Source: Microbacterium sp. MYb72
GTDB lineage: Bacteria > Actinomycetota > Actinomycetes > Actinomycetales > Microbacteriaceae
Length of the DNA stretch: 64,000 nt
Assembly: GCF_002979415.1 (NCBI RefSeq)
Contig: NZ_PCOT01000011.1
Coordinates: 23,368-87,367, forward strand
Direction of reading: 5' to 3'
Both the position numbers and the translations under genes were made by a program. Positions 46,077 to 55,864 of this stretch are shown here, in pieces. The first letter of the stretch is position 1, and each line of letters begins with the position of its first letter. The notes under the pieces are model-generated. The model was not told where the DNA came from, searched no databases, and saw only the letters and a program-made list of their open reading frames with translations.

Positions 46077-48190
46077 GCCGCCCCTCCCTGGGCCTGGATC
46101 GCCGTGATCGCCACGGTGTTCACGATGTCGTCGACCAGCGCCCCGCGGGAGAGGTCGTTGATCGGCTTGTTCAGCCCCTGCAGCACGGGGCCGATCGCGA
46201 CCGCTCCCGCCGATCGCTGCACGGCCTTGTAGGTGTTGTTGCCGGTGTTCAGATCGGGGAAAACGAACACGGTGGCCCGTCCGGCGACGGCCGAGTCGGG
46301 GAGCTTCGCCTTGGCGACGGCGGCGTCGGCCGCGGCGTCGTACTGGATCGGACCCTCGACCAGCAGCTCCGGCGCCCGCTCGTGCACGAGGGCCGTGGCC
46401 GCGCGGACCTTGTCGACATCGGCTCCTGAACCGGACTCCCCCGTCGAGTACGACAGCATGGCGATCCGCGGCTCGATGCCGAACTGCCGCGCGGTGGCCG
46501 CGGAGGAGATCGCGATGTCGGCGAGCTGCTCGCTCGTCGGATCGGGGATGACGGCGCAGTCGCCGTACACGAGCACGCGGTCGGCGAGCGCCATCAGGAA
46601 CACGCTGGAGACGACCTTCACGCCGGGCTTCGTCTTGATGATCTCGAACGACGGTCGGATCGTGTGCGCGGTGGTGTGCGCGGCGCCGGAGACCATGCCG
46701 TCGGCGAGTCCGGTGTGCACCATCATGGTGCCGAAGTACGACACGTCGGTGACCGTGTCGGCGGCCTGCGCGAGCGTGATGCCCTTGTGCGCGCGCAGCC
46801 GCGCGTACTCGGCGGCGAAGCGCTCGACGAGCTCGGGGTCGTGCGGGCTGAGCACCTGCGCCGCCGAGATGTCGGCGCCCAGCTCGATCGCCCTCGCGCG
46901 CACCGTGGCCTCGTCGCCCAGGATCGTCAGATCCGCCACCTCCCGGGCGAGCAGCGTGGACGCGGCCTGGAGGATGCGATCATCGTCGCCCTCGGGCAGG
47001 ACGATGCGCCGCCGGTCGGCGCGGGCGCGCTCGATGAGGCCGTACTCGAACATCAGCGGCGTGACGACGCGCGACTCGGCCAGGCCCACCTGGGTGGTGA
47101 GCTCGGCGACGTCGACGTGCGTCTGGAAGAGGCTGAGCGCCCGGTCATAGCGCGCCCTCGAGTCGGGCGAGATGCGCCCGCGTGCGCCCATCACGCGCAC
47201 CGCGGTGTCGTAGGTGCCGAGATCGGTCGCGATGATCGGCACCGTCGACGTGAAGCCGTCGAGCAGCCGCACGATCGGCTCCGGCAGCGGGAACGGACCG
47301 TTGAGGATGATGCCGGAGACGCGCGGGAAGGTGCCGGACGCGTCGGCGAGGAGGGTGGCGAGCAGCACCTCGGTGCGGTCGGCCGGGATCACGACCACCG
47401 ATTCCTCCGTGATGCGGGGCAGCACGTTCACCATCGACATGCCGGCGACCACGATGGTGAGGGCCTCGCGGGCGAGACGGTCGGGGTCGCCCTTGATGAG
47501 GCGTCCGTCGACGGCGGAGAGGATGCCGCGGATCGACGGCGCGACGAGCGTGCGGTCCTCGGGGATAGCCCACACCGGCGTGCTCCGCGCCGGACGCACG
47601 GCCGAGACCGCGTCGGCGACGTCGTCGAGCGCATCGGGGTCGGCGCGGTTCACGATGACCGCGAACAGCTCGGCGCGCTCGGCCTCGAGCTCCGCGAGCG
47701 CGAGGGCGGCGATCTGCCCGACGGCGGCGGCCGAGCGGGCCGTGGTGGTGCCGAGCTGCTCCGCCTGGCGCTGACCGTCGCGGCCCGAGAGCACGAGCAG
47801 CACGGGAGCGGCGAGGTTCGCCGCGATGCGCGCGTTGTAGCCGAGCTCGGCCGGGCTCGCCACGTCGGTGTAGTCGCTGCCGACGATCACGACGGCGTCG
47901 CACTGCGCCTCGACCGCCTTGAAGCGGGAGACGATGGTCGACAGCGCGCGCTCTGGGTCGTCGCGCACGTCGTCGTAGGTGACGCCGACGCAGAGGTCGT
48001 AGTCGAGATGGACGCCGTCGTGCGCGAGCATCAGCTCGAGGATCTCATCGCGATCCGCCACCGAGCGGGCGATCGGGCGGAACACGCCCACACGCGGGCT
48101 GACGCGCATCAGCGCGTCGAGCACTCCGAGCGCGATCGTCGACTTGCCGGTATGGCCTTCGGCCGAGGTGATGTAGATGCTCTGCGCCAC
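46073..48190 (-). CDS. pta: Phosphate acetyltransferase (long form)
   Basis: 705 residues: an N-terminal P-loop BioD-like domain (ITSAEGHTGKSTIALGVLDA), a DRTGG domain in the middle and a C-terminal catalytic PTA domain (LPEGDDDRILQAASTLLARE ... GDCAVIPDPTSEQLADIAIS SAATARQF). It converts acetyl-CoA and phosphate to acetyl phosphate for AckA. GTG start at 48190. Four bases separate it from the upstream lysozyme-like gene's stop. Confidence 0.96.
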   Translation of the reverse strand: MAQSIYITSAEGHTGKSTIALGVLDALMRVSPRVGVFRPIARSVADRDEILELMLAHDGVHLDYDLCVGVTYDDVRDDPERALSTIVSRFKAVEAQCDAVVIVGSDYTDVASPAELGYNARIAANLAAPVLLVLSGRDGQRQAEQLGTTTARSAAAVGQIAALALAELEAERAELFAVIVNRADPDALDDVADAVSAVRPARSTPVWAIPEDRTLVAPSIRGILSAVDGRLIKGDPDRLAREALTIVVAGMSMVNVLPRITEESVVVIPADRTEVLLATLLADASGTFPRVSGIILNGPFPLPEPIVRLLDGFTSTVPIIATDLGTYDTAVRVMGARGRISPDSRARYDRALSLFQTHVDVAELTTQVGLAESRVVTPLMFEYGLIERARADRRRIVLPEGDDDRILQAASTLLAREVADLTILGDEATVRARAIELGADISAAQVLSPHDPELVERFAAEYARLRAHKGITLAQAADTVTDVSYFGTMMVHTGLADGMVSGAAHTTAHTIRPSFEIIKTKPGVKVVSSVFLMALADRVLVYGDCAVIPDPTSEQLADIAISSAATARQFGIEPRIAMLSYSTGESGSGADVDKVRAATALVHERAPELLVEGPIQYDAAADAAVAKAKLPDSAVAGRATVFVFPDLNTGNNTYKAVQRSAGAVAIGPVLQGLNKPINDLSRGALVDDIVNTVAITAIQAQGGAA

Positions 48191-48194
48191 GGGC

Positions 48195-48914
48195 TCAGCC
48201 TAGACGCGCCGCCTGTGCGGCGCCCGCGTCCGGCGCCGTGCATCCGCTCGTGAGGGCGTCGACCACGGCGGTCGCGTCCTCCTGGTACCGCGTGTAGTAG
48301 TCGGCATCCGTGTTGACCTGCACGCGGTGGATCGCGTGCGACGCCGGCATCTGCTGCCAGCCCTCGAGCGTCGAGAGCTTGCCGTAGAACAGCGTGGCGG
48401 CCGTCGCCGGGTCCATCCGCTGCTCGGCGCTGCCCCACCAGTCCTGCTGCTGGAAGAGCCCGATGCTGGTGGTCCTGGTCCCGTCGGGGTTGCGGAATCC
48501 CGACGTCTCCCAGTCGCCGTAGTCGATGTTGCGCAGGCTGCTCTCGCCCATCGCGGTCATCACCCCGAGGATCTGCCCGTCGCGTCCGAATCCGAGGGCG
48601 GATGCCGTGAGCATGATGGTCGCGGCGTTGTCCAGCTGCTCCCCCTCCCAGCCGGCGATCCCCGCATCCGGGAAGCCTGCGGGCTCCGTCGCGCAGTAGA
48701 CGGCGGGTTCGTGGGCGAGTCCGAGCGGGATCAGCACGGCCGCGCCGACCACGACGACGATCGCCGCGCTCCACAGCGAGATGCGGCGCAGCATCCGCCT
48801 GCGCTGCGACCGGAGCTGGGCGCGGCGGCGCGGGGACGGCCTGCGTCGGCGCGGGCGAGCACGGGCGGAGGAGCGGCGGGCCGTCGGCCTGCGCCCTGTG
48901 CGCGTCTTCGTCAT
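48195..48914 (-). CDS. Membrane-anchored lysozyme-like (transglycosylase-fold) protein
   Basis: 239 residues: a highly basic cytoplasmic N-terminus (about 45 residues, rich in Arg/Pro), one transmembrane helix (LWSAAIVVVVGAAVLIPLGL) and an external domain with ILGVMTAMGESSLRNIDYGD, TTSIGLFQQQDWWGS and YGKLSTLEGWQ. The Glu in GESSL and the GLFQQ segment match the SLT/lysozyme fold, so a peptidoglycan-active enzyme is likely but not proven. The ATG overlaps the rhomboid stop (ATGA). Confidence 0.75.
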   Translation of the reverse strand: MTKTRTGRRPTARRSSARARPRRRRPSPRRRAQLRSQRRRMLRRISLWSAAIVVVVGAAVLIPLGLAHEPAVYCATEPAGFPDAGIAGWEGEQLDNAATIMLTASALGFGRDGQILGVMTAMGESSLRNIDYGDWETSGFRNPDGTRTTSIGLFQQQDWWGSAEQRMDPATAATLFYGKLSTLEGWQQMPASHAIHRVQVNTDADYYTRYQEDATAVVDALTSGCTAPDAGAAQAARLG

Positions 48915-49504
48915 GTGCGGCGGTCCGGATGCCGTCCGGCGAACGCGGCGAGCGCACCGCCGACGGCCCCGAACAGGTGGCCCTGCCAGGAGACGCCGGC
49001 ACCCGCGCCGAAGATGCCCGTGAGCATGGTGCCGCCGTAGATCCCGATGACGACGAGCGCGACCACGGCGTAGAGGATGCGGTGCGAGACGCGGCCCGGC
49101 GCGAACACCCTGGCGACGAGGTAGCCGAAGTAGCCGAAGACGAGACCGGAGGCGCCGACCGTGAGGGTGCCGGGGGCGTTCACGAGCCAGGTGCCGAGCC
49201 CGCCGATGACCGTCGCGAACGCGGTGACCGCCCAGAACCTGCGGGGGCCCTCGATCGCGACGATGCAGCCGAGGACGAGGAAGGGCACCGAGTTGCCGAT
49301 CAGGTGCGGCCACCCGGAGTGCAGGAGCGGCGCGAGCACGATGCCGCCGAGTCCCGCCGGGTCCCAGGAGCGGATGCCGAAGACGGAGAACGAGCCGGGG
49401 AGGATGCTGTCGGCCAGCTGCACGATCCACATCACGGCGAGCAGTGCCACAGGAGAGGCGAATCGACTCAGCGTTCTCGGCTGCTGCTGCTCCACGGTGC
49501 TCAC
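48911..49504 (-). CDS. Rhomboid family intramembrane serine protease
   Basis: 197 residues with about six hydrophobic helices. The catalytic Ser is in VGASGLVFGYFGY and the His in WQGHLFGAVGGALAAF; APLLHSGWPHLIGNSVPFLV is the HxxxN oxyanion region. Start is the GTG at 49504: the longer open frame would run through the 4.5S RNA gene and is excluded. Substrate unknown; the coupled lysozyme-like membrane protein is a possible partner. Confidence 0.92.
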   Translation of the reverse strand: MSTVEQQQPRTLSRFASPVALLAVMWIVQLADSILPGSFSVFGIRSWDPAGLGGIVLAPLLHSGWPHLIGNSVPFLVLGCIVAIEGPRRFWAVTAFATVIGGLGTWLVNAPGTLTVGASGLVFGYFGYLVARVFAPGRVSHRILYAVVALVVIGIYGGTMLTGIFGAGAGVSWQGHLFGAVGGALAAFAGRHPDRRT

Positions 49505-49543
49505 CCGTCGATTCTCGCAGGACGTCCTGAGGAGTCGCCGGGC

Positions 49544-49641
49544 AAAAGAAAAGACCCTCCGCGCACCCAGCAGAGCCCGGTTACCCTTGCTGCGTTTCCG
49601 CCCTGGGGGAATTGGCCTGGATGCCGCCGCGCGGAGAGCCG
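49544..49641 (-). ncRNA. ffs: Small SRP RNA (4.5S RNA)
   Basis: The domain IV core is exact for bacterial SRP RNA on the minus strand: CAGGCCAATTCC...CAGGGCGGAAACGCAGCAAGGGTAA is split over 49622-49578 with the GGAA tetraloop and the AGCA bulge. The long outer stem pairs CTCCGCGC with GCGCGGAG, and TCTTTTCTTTT ends the transcript. A TAGACT -10 is at 49653-49648. Short form without an Alu domain, as in actinobacteria. Confidence 0.93.
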
Positions 49642-49750
49642 TCGACAAGTCTAGCCGACGAGAGCAGGGCCGATGAACAGGTTCAGGGACCTGCAGAGAG
49701 GTTACGATCGGATCACGCGCGCAACGCTGCGCTCACGCGAGAGGGAACGC

Positions 49751-50740
49751 ATGCTGGAGAACTCCCCCCTGAGTACGACCTCGATCACCGCCGAGCAGTT
49801 CGCGGAGCAGACCGCCGCGATCCTCGGCTCGGTGGGTCAGGTCATCGACGGCAAGCCGGATGCCGTGCGCAGCGCCCTCGTCTGCCTGCTCGCCGAGGGG
49901 CACCTGCTCATCGAGGACGTCCCCGGCGTCGGCAAGACGATGCTGGCGCGAGCCCTCGCCGCGAGCGTCGACGCCACCGTCCGCCGCATCCAGTTCACCC
50001 CCGACCTCCTGCCGGGAGACGTGACCGGCGTGAGCGTCTACAACCCGGTGGATCGCGAGTTCGAGTTCAAGCAGGGCGCCGTGTTCGCGCACATCGTGAT
50101 CGCCGACGAGATCAACCGCTCGTCCCCGAAGACCCAGTCGGCGCTGCTGGAGGCGATGGAGGAGGGCCAGGTCACGGTCGACGGCTCCACGCATCCCCTG
50201 CCGCAGCCCTTCCTCGTCGTCGCCACCCAGAACCCCCTGGAGATGGAGGGCACCTACGCTCTGCCCGAGGCGCAGCGCGACCGCTTCATGATGCGCATCT
50301 CGATGGGCTATCCGGATGCCGCGGCAGAGGCGCTCATGATCCGACAGCGCGACGCGGTGAGCCCGCTCGCTGGGGTCACGGCCGTCGCCGATGCGGCATC
50401 CATCTCCGGCCTGATCGCCTGGGCGCGGTCGGTGCACGTCGCCCCCGCCATCGAGGAGTACACGGTCGCGCTCGCCCAGGCGACGAGGAACGACCCGAAC
50501 CTCCACCTGGGTGCGAGCCCGCGCGCGACCCTGCAGCTCATCCGGTCCGCGAAGGTCTGGGCGGCGCTCGACGGCCGCGACTTCGTGATCCCCGATGATG
50601 TGACGGCCCTGCTGATCCCCGTGCTCGCCCACCGTCTTCTCCCCGCACGCGGAGCCCACCGCGCCGGCGCCCAGCCGGTGGAGGCGGCCCTGCGTCAGAT
50701 CGTGGAGCGCGTGCGCGTGCCGGTGGCGTCGCGCGCCTGA
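49751..50740 (+). CDS. MoxR family AAA+ ATPase
   Basis: 329-residue AAA+ chaperone: Walker A EDVPGVGKTMLARALA, Walker B HIVIADEINRSSPKTQSALL, sensor VVATQNPLEMEGTY and arginine finger region EAQRDRFMM. It heads a MoxR-DUF58-transglutaminase operon, a set thought to assemble or mature cell-surface or metal-dependent proteins. The ATG at 49751 follows GAGAGGGAACGC; an upstream in-frame ATG at 49673 lies before a likely -10 (TACGAT, 49703-49708) and is rejected. Confidence 0.92.
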   Translation: MLENSPLSTTSITAEQFAEQTAAILGSVGQVIDGKPDAVRSALVCLLAEGHLLIEDVPGVGKTMLARALAASVDATVRRIQFTPDLLPGDVTGVSVYNPVDREFEFKQGAVFAHIVIADEINRSSPKTQSALLEAMEEGQVTVDGSTHPLPQPFLVVATQNPLEMEGTYALPEAQRDRFMMRISMGYPDAAAEALMIRQRDAVSPLAGVTAVADAASISGLIAWARSVHVAPAIEEYTVALAQATRNDPNLHLGASPRATLQLIRSAKVWAALDGRDFVIPDDVTALLIPVLAHRLLPARGAHRAGAQPVEAALRQIVERVRVPVASRA

Positions 50741-50752
50741 CCGGCGGACAGC

Positions 50753-51943
50753 ATGAGACGACGTCGAGCCCTCACCGCCAGGGGCGCAGGTGCGCTCATC
50801 GCGGGTCTCGGCTGCCTGCTCGCGGCGAACCTCGTGGGGGCGCCGATCCTCATCTACGTCGGCATCCTCCTCCTCGCCCTCACCGTGTTCTCGCTGCTGG
50901 CGGTGCACATGCCGAGGCGCAACGGCGCGGTCGCCCGGCAGATCTCCACCGATCTCCTCACGGTGGCCGAGACGTCGCGTGTGACGCTGCGGTTCGATCT
51001 GCGCGCGATCCGCATCCCGCACGGTCTGTGGCGCGACGTCCTCCCCGATGCGGTGTCGGGCGACTCGGCCGGGGAGTACCCGCCCGAGAGCGGGCAGCTG
51101 AGCTACCTCATCACCGGCGTGCGCCGCGGCGTCTGGGCGATCGGACCGCTGGTGCTGCGCACCGTCGACCCCTTCGGCATCGCGCAGCGCGAGCAGGCCT
51201 TCGGCGAGACCCGCACCGTGACCGTCGTGCCCGAGATCATCACGCTCGCCCCGCTCGCCGTCAAGGTGGGGGCGGCGGGCGGCACCGCCCACACCTCCTC
51301 GAGCCGGCTCGGACAGGGCAGCGACAACCTCTCGCCGCGCCGGTACATCGCCGGCGACTCCATGCGGCGCATCCACTGGCGTGCGACCGCGCACCGCGGG
51401 CAGCTGATGGTCAGGCAGGAAGAGGAGGAGTCGAGTCCCGACGCCCTCGTCGTGCTCGATCGCAGCTCGGCGCGCTGGGCCGCGCCCGGTGAGGACGCCG
51501 ATCCGGCCTTCGAGGCAGCCGTCTCGCTGTGCGCCTCCGCCGCGGTGCATCTCGTGCAGGAGGGCTACGGGGTCGACGTGGTCGACAGCGCGGGCATCCT
51601 GCTCGGCACCCTCCGCGGACACGAGGAGGACAGGGAGGGTCTGCTGGTCGCTCTCGCGATGGTCACTCCGCGGGGCGAGCCGCGCGACCTCGCGACGGTC
51701 ATGGGAGGCACCCCGCCCGGCCCGCTCGTCTACATCACCGGGCGCCTCGACGAGGAGACGGCCGAACGGCTGCGCCCTGCCGGCGCCGCGGCGCCCATGC
51801 TCTTCGCCGCCGAGCTCGACGAAGGCGTGGAGCAGACCGCCGTCCACCACGGCTGGCGTGTGGCCGTTCTCGGCTCCGACCTCGCCGACGCGTGGGAGGA
51901 CGCGCTCCCGGAGCGGATGGGGGTCGGCGATGTCTCGCGCTGA
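50753..51943 (+). CDS. DUF58 protein
   Basis: 396 residues: two hydrophobic N-terminal segments (GALIAGLGCLLAANLVGAPI and the next), then a soluble von Willebrand-like DUF58 domain with DNLSPRRYIAGDSMRRIHWR followed by ALVVLDRSSARW, the MIDAS-like region. It is the standard partner of MoxR. Start ATG 50753 is 12 bases after the moxR stop. The stop overlaps the next gene by 14 bases. Confidence 0.92.
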   Translation: MRRRRALTARGAGALIAGLGCLLAANLVGAPILIYVGILLLALTVFSLLAVHMPRRNGAVARQISTDLLTVAETSRVTLRFDLRAIRIPHGLWRDVLPDAVSGDSAGEYPPESGQLSYLITGVRRGVWAIGPLVLRTVDPFGIAQREQAFGETRTVTVVPEIITLAPLAVKVGAAGGTAHTSSSRLGQGSDNLSPRRYIAGDSMRRIHWRATAHRGQLMVRQEEEESSPDALVVLDRSSARWAAPGEDADPAFEAAVSLCASAAVHLVQEGYGVDVVDSAGILLGTLRGHEEDREGLLVALAMVTPRGEPRDLATVMGGTPPGPLVYITGRLDEETAERLRPAGAAAPMLFAAELDEGVEQTAVHHGWRVAVLGSDLADAWEDALPERMGVGDVSR

Positions 51944-54170
51944 GCCCCGTGCTCCTCGCCTGTCGTGGCACCGCGACCACGAGCTGAACGAGAGCCGCAT
52001 CGCCCAGGGCGCCCTCGCCGCCGCGGCGGCCTTCGTCGCGGTGTGGCCCTACACCTCCGTGATCAAGCCGGGCGCCTGGTCCTTCGCCGTCGTCACGGTG
52101 GTCCTCGTCATCGCGGCGGTCGGGGTCGCCGTGCGCACCCTGCTGCTCCGCCGGAAGCGCTGGATCCGGGAGACCGCGGCCATGATCGCGCAGGCGGTCG
52201 CGGCGCTCGGCGTCCTCACGATGCTCGTCGCCGGAGACACCGCGATCTTCGGAGTCGTGCCCACCTCATCGACCTTCACCGTGTTCAGCTCCCTCGCCGC
52301 GACGGCCTGGGAGCAGGTCGTGTTCGGCACCGCTCCGCTCGACAGCACGCCGGGTCTCCGCGTGATCATGGGCGCCGGCTTCGCTTTCGTCGCACTCCTC
52401 CTCGACCAGCTCGTCGCCCAGCGGAGCGCCGTCCTGGCCAGTGTTCTCGTCGCCGTCGTCGGCGCGACGCCGATGATCGTCACGCTCGGAGACGCGAACG
52501 TCGTGTGGTTCGTGATGCTCGGCGTCATGATCCTGCTGCTGTTCCGGCAGTCCGCGAAACGCGACCCGGAGTCCCCTCGGCGCGTGTCCACGGGCATCGC
52601 GGTGGGGGCCGGAGCCGCCGCCGTCGCCGCGGCGCTCGTCATCGCGCCCATCGTGCCCGTCTCAGCATCCCTCGCCGGGACGGGCGTCGGCGTCAGCGTC
52701 GACGCGTCGCTGCGCCTGGGGAACGACCTGCGTCAGCCCGACCCGGTCGAGGTTCTCACGCTCGCCACGGCGGAGAAGACCGCGCCGTACCTCCGACTGA
52801 CCACCCTGTCTCGCTTCGACGGCAGGGTCTGGCATCCGGATCGCGGTGACACACAATCCCTGAGCGACGGCTTCGGGGCCGCGGAGTGGACGGAGGACGT
52901 CGCCGCGAAGGACGTCACGACCTCGATCCGCGTGCTGCGCATGTCGAGCTCGTGGCTGCCCGTCCCCTACCCCGCGACGAGCGTCCAGGGTCTGAGCGGC
53001 GCCTGGAAGCTGATGCCGGAGAACCGCACGATCGTCTCGAAGACCGCGGATGCCGTCGGCAACGACTACACGGTCGCGTCGCTCAGGGTGAATCCGTCGC
53101 TGGAGCAGATCAGAGCCGTGTCCGCGGCCGCGGCGGTGGTCGACCCGGACGACGAGCCGCTGGAGCTCCCCGACGTCATCCCGAACACGGCGCGCGAGGT
53201 CACGGCGGACGCCACGAGCGACTACGACCGTCTGATCGCACTGCAGACCTGGTTCCGCACCGAGTTCTCCTATTCTCTGGAGACGCCGGTCGATGAGGGC
53301 TTCGACGGCACCGGCGCGGACGCCGTCGCGCAGTTCCTCGACGTCCGATCCGGATACTGCGTGCATTTCGCCGGCGCCTTCGCCCTGATGGCGCAGAGCC
53401 TGGGGATGGACGTCCGCATCGTCGTCGGATACCTGCCGGGCACGCGCACCGACGAGAAGCGCGGCGAAGAGACCATCTACTCGGTCTCCAGCGATCAGCT
53501 GCATTCCTGGCCGGAGGTCCTCTTCCCCGGCATCGGCTGGGTGCCGTTCGAGCCGACGGCCTCTCTCGGCGTGCCCACGGCGTTCGCATCGGCGACGACG
53601 ACGGGCTCCGGCCCTGGGGGCGCGGCCACCCCCGCGCCCACGACGGCCCCGACCTCGGAGGCCACGAGCGGCCCCGAGATCGATCGGACAGATGCGGGCG
53701 GAAACACCGGCGGCGCCGGCGCCCTGCGTCAGCTCGACCCGATGCCGGTCGTGCTCACCGCGTTCGGAGCGCTGCTCGTGCTCCTGCTGCCGGCGCTGAT
53801 CCGCCTCGGCATCGGCACGGCGCGACGTCGCCGAGCACGACGGGGAGATGCGGCGTCCGCGTGGGCCGAGCTGCGCGCCACGCTGATCGACCTGCGCATC
53901 GCGCTGTCGGATGCCGATTCGCCCCGCTCGCGCGGCGCGGCCCTCGTGTCCGAGCACGGCGTGGATCCGGAGGCGATGCGGGTGCTGACGGATGCCGTCG
54001 AGCGCGCGACCTATGCGCGCTCTGCCGACCCGGCGGATCTGTCCCCCGCTCTGGGCGAGGTTCTCGCGCAGCTGCGTCGCAGCGTCGATCGGCCGTCGCG
54101 GCTCAGGGCGCTGCTGCTTCCGCGTTCGCTGTTCGCCGGGCGCGGCTCGCAGGCCCCGCTGCTCGTCTGA
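51930..54170 (+). CDS. TgpA-like membrane transglutaminase (DUF3488)
   Basis: 746 residues: about six N-terminal transmembrane helices (residues 30-230), an extracytoplasmic part with the transglutaminase core and a C-terminal membrane helix followed by a DUF4129-like tail. Catalytic Cys is in VRSGYCVHFAGAFALMAQSL, His in SDQLHSWPEVLFP and the acidic residue in GWVPFEPTASL. The third gene of the MoxR-DUF58 operon, starting 14 bases inside DUF58. Its real substrate outside the cell is unknown. Confidence 0.92.
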   Translation: MSRAEPRAPRLSWHRDHELNESRIAQGALAAAAAFVAVWPYTSVIKPGAWSFAVVTVVLVIAAVGVAVRTLLLRRKRWIRETAAMIAQAVAALGVLTMLVAGDTAIFGVVPTSSTFTVFSSLAATAWEQVVFGTAPLDSTPGLRVIMGAGFAFVALLLDQLVAQRSAVLASVLVAVVGATPMIVTLGDANVVWFVMLGVMILLLFRQSAKRDPESPRRVSTGIAVGAGAAAVAAALVIAPIVPVSASLAGTGVGVSVDASLRLGNDLRQPDPVEVLTLATAEKTAPYLRLTTLSRFDGRVWHPDRGDTQSLSDGFGAAEWTEDVAAKDVTTSIRVLRMSSSWLPVPYPATSVQGLSGAWKLMPENRTIVSKTADAVGNDYTVASLRVNPSLEQIRAVSAAAAVVDPDDEPLELPDVIPNTAREVTADATSDYDRLIALQTWFRTEFSYSLETPVDEGFDGTGADAVAQFLDVRSGYCVHFAGAFALMAQSLGMDVRIVVGYLPGTRTDEKRGEETIYSVSSDQLHSWPEVLFPGIGWVPFEPTASLGVPTAFASATTTGSGPGGAATPAPTTAPTSEATSGPEIDRTDAGGNTGGAGALRQLDPMPVVLTAFGALLVLLLPALIRLGIGTARRRRARRGDAASAWAELRATLIDLRIALSDADSPRSRGAALVSEHGVDPEAMRVLTDAVERATYARSADPADLSPALGEVLAQLRRSVDRPSRLRALLLPRSLFAGRGSQAPLLV

Positions 54171-54189
54171 CGGGAGTGCTCGGCCGCGC

Positions 54190-55083
54190 TCAGGCGTGCA
54201 CGTGGACCGGGCACGGCACCGCGGCGCATGCGTCGCACACGACCAGCTGGACCCGGCACGAGAGGTCGGGGCAGTTGGCCGTGCGGTTCGTCGCCGTTCC
54301 GCACCCCGCGCACTCTCCGATCACGGCTGCGTGGTCGGAGAAGTCGACCGAGCCGCGCTTGTCGAACACGTAGAGCGAGCCCTCCCAGAGGCCGTCGTCT
54401 CCGTACTGCTCGCCATAGCGGACGATGCCGCCCTCGAGCTGATACACCTCGCCGAAGCCCCGCGACGCCATCAGGCTCGACAGCACTTCGCACCGGATGC
54501 CGCCCGTGCAGTAGGTGACGACCGGCTTGCCTTTGAGGTCGTCGTAGGCTCCGGAATCGAGGAGCTGCACGAAGTCCCGCGTGGTCTCCGTATCGGGGAC
54601 GATCGCGTCGCGGAAGCGTCCGATCTGCGCTTCGAGCGCGTTGCGTCCGTCGAAGAAGACGACCTCGTCTCCTCGTTCGTCCATCAGCGCGTGCAGGGCC
54701 TCCGGCGAGAGCCGGGTGCCGCCTCCGATGACGCCGTGCTCGTCGACCCTGAGCTCCCCCGGTGCACCGAAGGACACGATCTCCTCCCGCACCTTCACGC
54801 TGAGCTTGGGGAAGTCGATGCTGCGGCCGTCGGCATCCACCCCCGTCCCCTCGCTCCACTTGATGTCGGCGCCCTTGAACGGCGCGTACGAGCGGAACGA
54901 GCGCGCCCACTTCTTGAGCGCGACGAGATCGCCGCCGAGCGTGCCGTTGACGCCGTCCTTCGAGATCAGGAGCCGCCCGCGGAGGCCGAGCGCCTCGCCG
55001 AGGTCACGCTGCCAGAGCCGGATGGCCTCGGGGTCGGCGAGCGGGGTGAAGACGTAGAACAGGACGATCTTGGGGGTTGCCAC
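54190..55083 (-). CDS. trhO: tRNA uridine(34) hydroxylase TrhO (rhodanese-like)
   Basis: 297-residue YceA/TrhO protein. N-terminal acylphosphatase-like domain ([20 protein letters not shown]), a rhodanese domain with the active loop [13 protein letters not shown], and a C-terminal Cys-rich zinc region ([16 protein letters not shown] ... CDACAAVPC). The family forms 5-hydroxyuridine in tRNA wobble positions. It is 29 bases downstream of the last daptide exporter gene on the same strand and might receive read-through, but is a conserved housekeeping gene, not part of the cluster. Confidence 0.94.
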   Translation of the reverse strand: MATPKIVLFYVFTPLADPEAIRLWQRDLGEALGLRGRLLISKDGVNGTLGGDLVALKKWARSFRSYAPFKGADIKWSEGTGVDADGRSIDFPKLSVKVREEIVSFGAPGELRVDEHGVIGGGTRLSPEALHALMDERGDEVVFFDGRNALEAQIGRFRDAIVPDTETTRDFVQLLDSGAYDDLKGKPVVTYCTGGIRCEVLSSLMASRGFGEVYQLEGGIVRYGEQYGDDGLWEGSLYVFDKRGSVDFSDHAAVIGECAGCGTATNRTANCPDLSCRVQLVVCDACAAVPCPVHVHA

Positions 55084-55112
55084 CAGGGAATCCTACGTCG
55101 TGACCACGCCCT

Positions 55113-55832
55113 TCAGAGACGGTCGCGGCGACGCAGCACCAGGACCACGACCACGGAGAGCGCGACCGCCCACCCCGTCGCCACGAGCGACGCGACGGGA
55201 GCGGCGAGCCCGTCGTCGGCGAGGCCCGCGGCCGACAGCAGCGCGCTGAGCGGAAGGATCCTCGCGACGTCCGGCGCGGCATCCGACAGCAGGAGAGCCG
55301 GCGACAGCGTCGCGGGCACGACGAACAGCACGAGGACCGGGCTGCGCACCAGCACACCGACGAGATACCCCCACAGCCCCGCCGCCGCGAGGATGCCGAC
55401 AGCGGCGGCAGCCTCCGGAACGCTCAGCAGCGCGCGACCGGTGACGAGGAGGAACGCCGCCTGGATCACCGCGATCCCGAACACCCCGAACAGGAGCGTC
55501 GAGGCCACGGCGGAGACCGCGCGCGATCCGAGGACCACCACGCCGGAGGTGAAGAGATGATCGCGCGCCAGCACGCCCGATCGGTCGGCGAGCGCCGGGC
55601 CCAGCGCTCCCAGCACCGCCGCGAGGATCACCAGCCCGCCGACGAGAGATGCGCTCATCGTGGCTCCGAAGGCATCGACGACGGCGGGCGGCGCCGATCG
55701 CACATCGCTCGGCAGCGACGCCGCGATCGACAGCGCCGAGAGCAGCGCGACGGGGAGGAACACCCAGGGCAGGGGGTCTCCGCACAGCCGTCGCAGCTCC
55801 GCGGAGAGCCCGCGGACGACCTGCCCGCGCAT
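55113..55832 (-). CDS. ABC exporter permease of the daptide cluster (second)
   Basis: 239 residues, about six transmembrane segments (for example LVGGLVILAAVLGALGPALA and LFGVFGIAVIQAAFLLVTG), ABC-2-type layout without a clear name. It has no own ATPase and pairs with the upstream permease and ATPase. In the M. paraoxydans daptide cluster the exporter is likewise made of one ATPase and membrane partners (MpaT proteins, as I recall). Likely role: export of or immunity to the mature peptides. It is the last cluster gene. Confidence 0.8.
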   Translation of the reverse strand: MRGQVVRGLSAELRRLCGDPLPWVFLPVALLSALSIAASLPSDVRSAPPAVVDAFGATMSASLVGGLVILAAVLGALGPALADRSGVLARDHLFTSGVVVLGSRAVSAVASTLLFGVFGIAVIQAAFLLVTGRALLSVPEAAAAVGILAAAGLWGYLVGVLVRSPVLVLFVVPATLSPALLLSDAAPDVARILPLSALLSAAGLADDGLAAPVASLVATGWAVALSVVVVLVLRRRDRL

Positions 55833-55864
55833 CGGGCCGCCCCACGGCCTCGCCCCGCCGGCGC

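Noticed and set aside
49733..52000. 755-codon open frame on the minus strand
   Set aside because: Antisense to the moxR-DUF58 genes; no recognisable domain, low-complexity charged composition.
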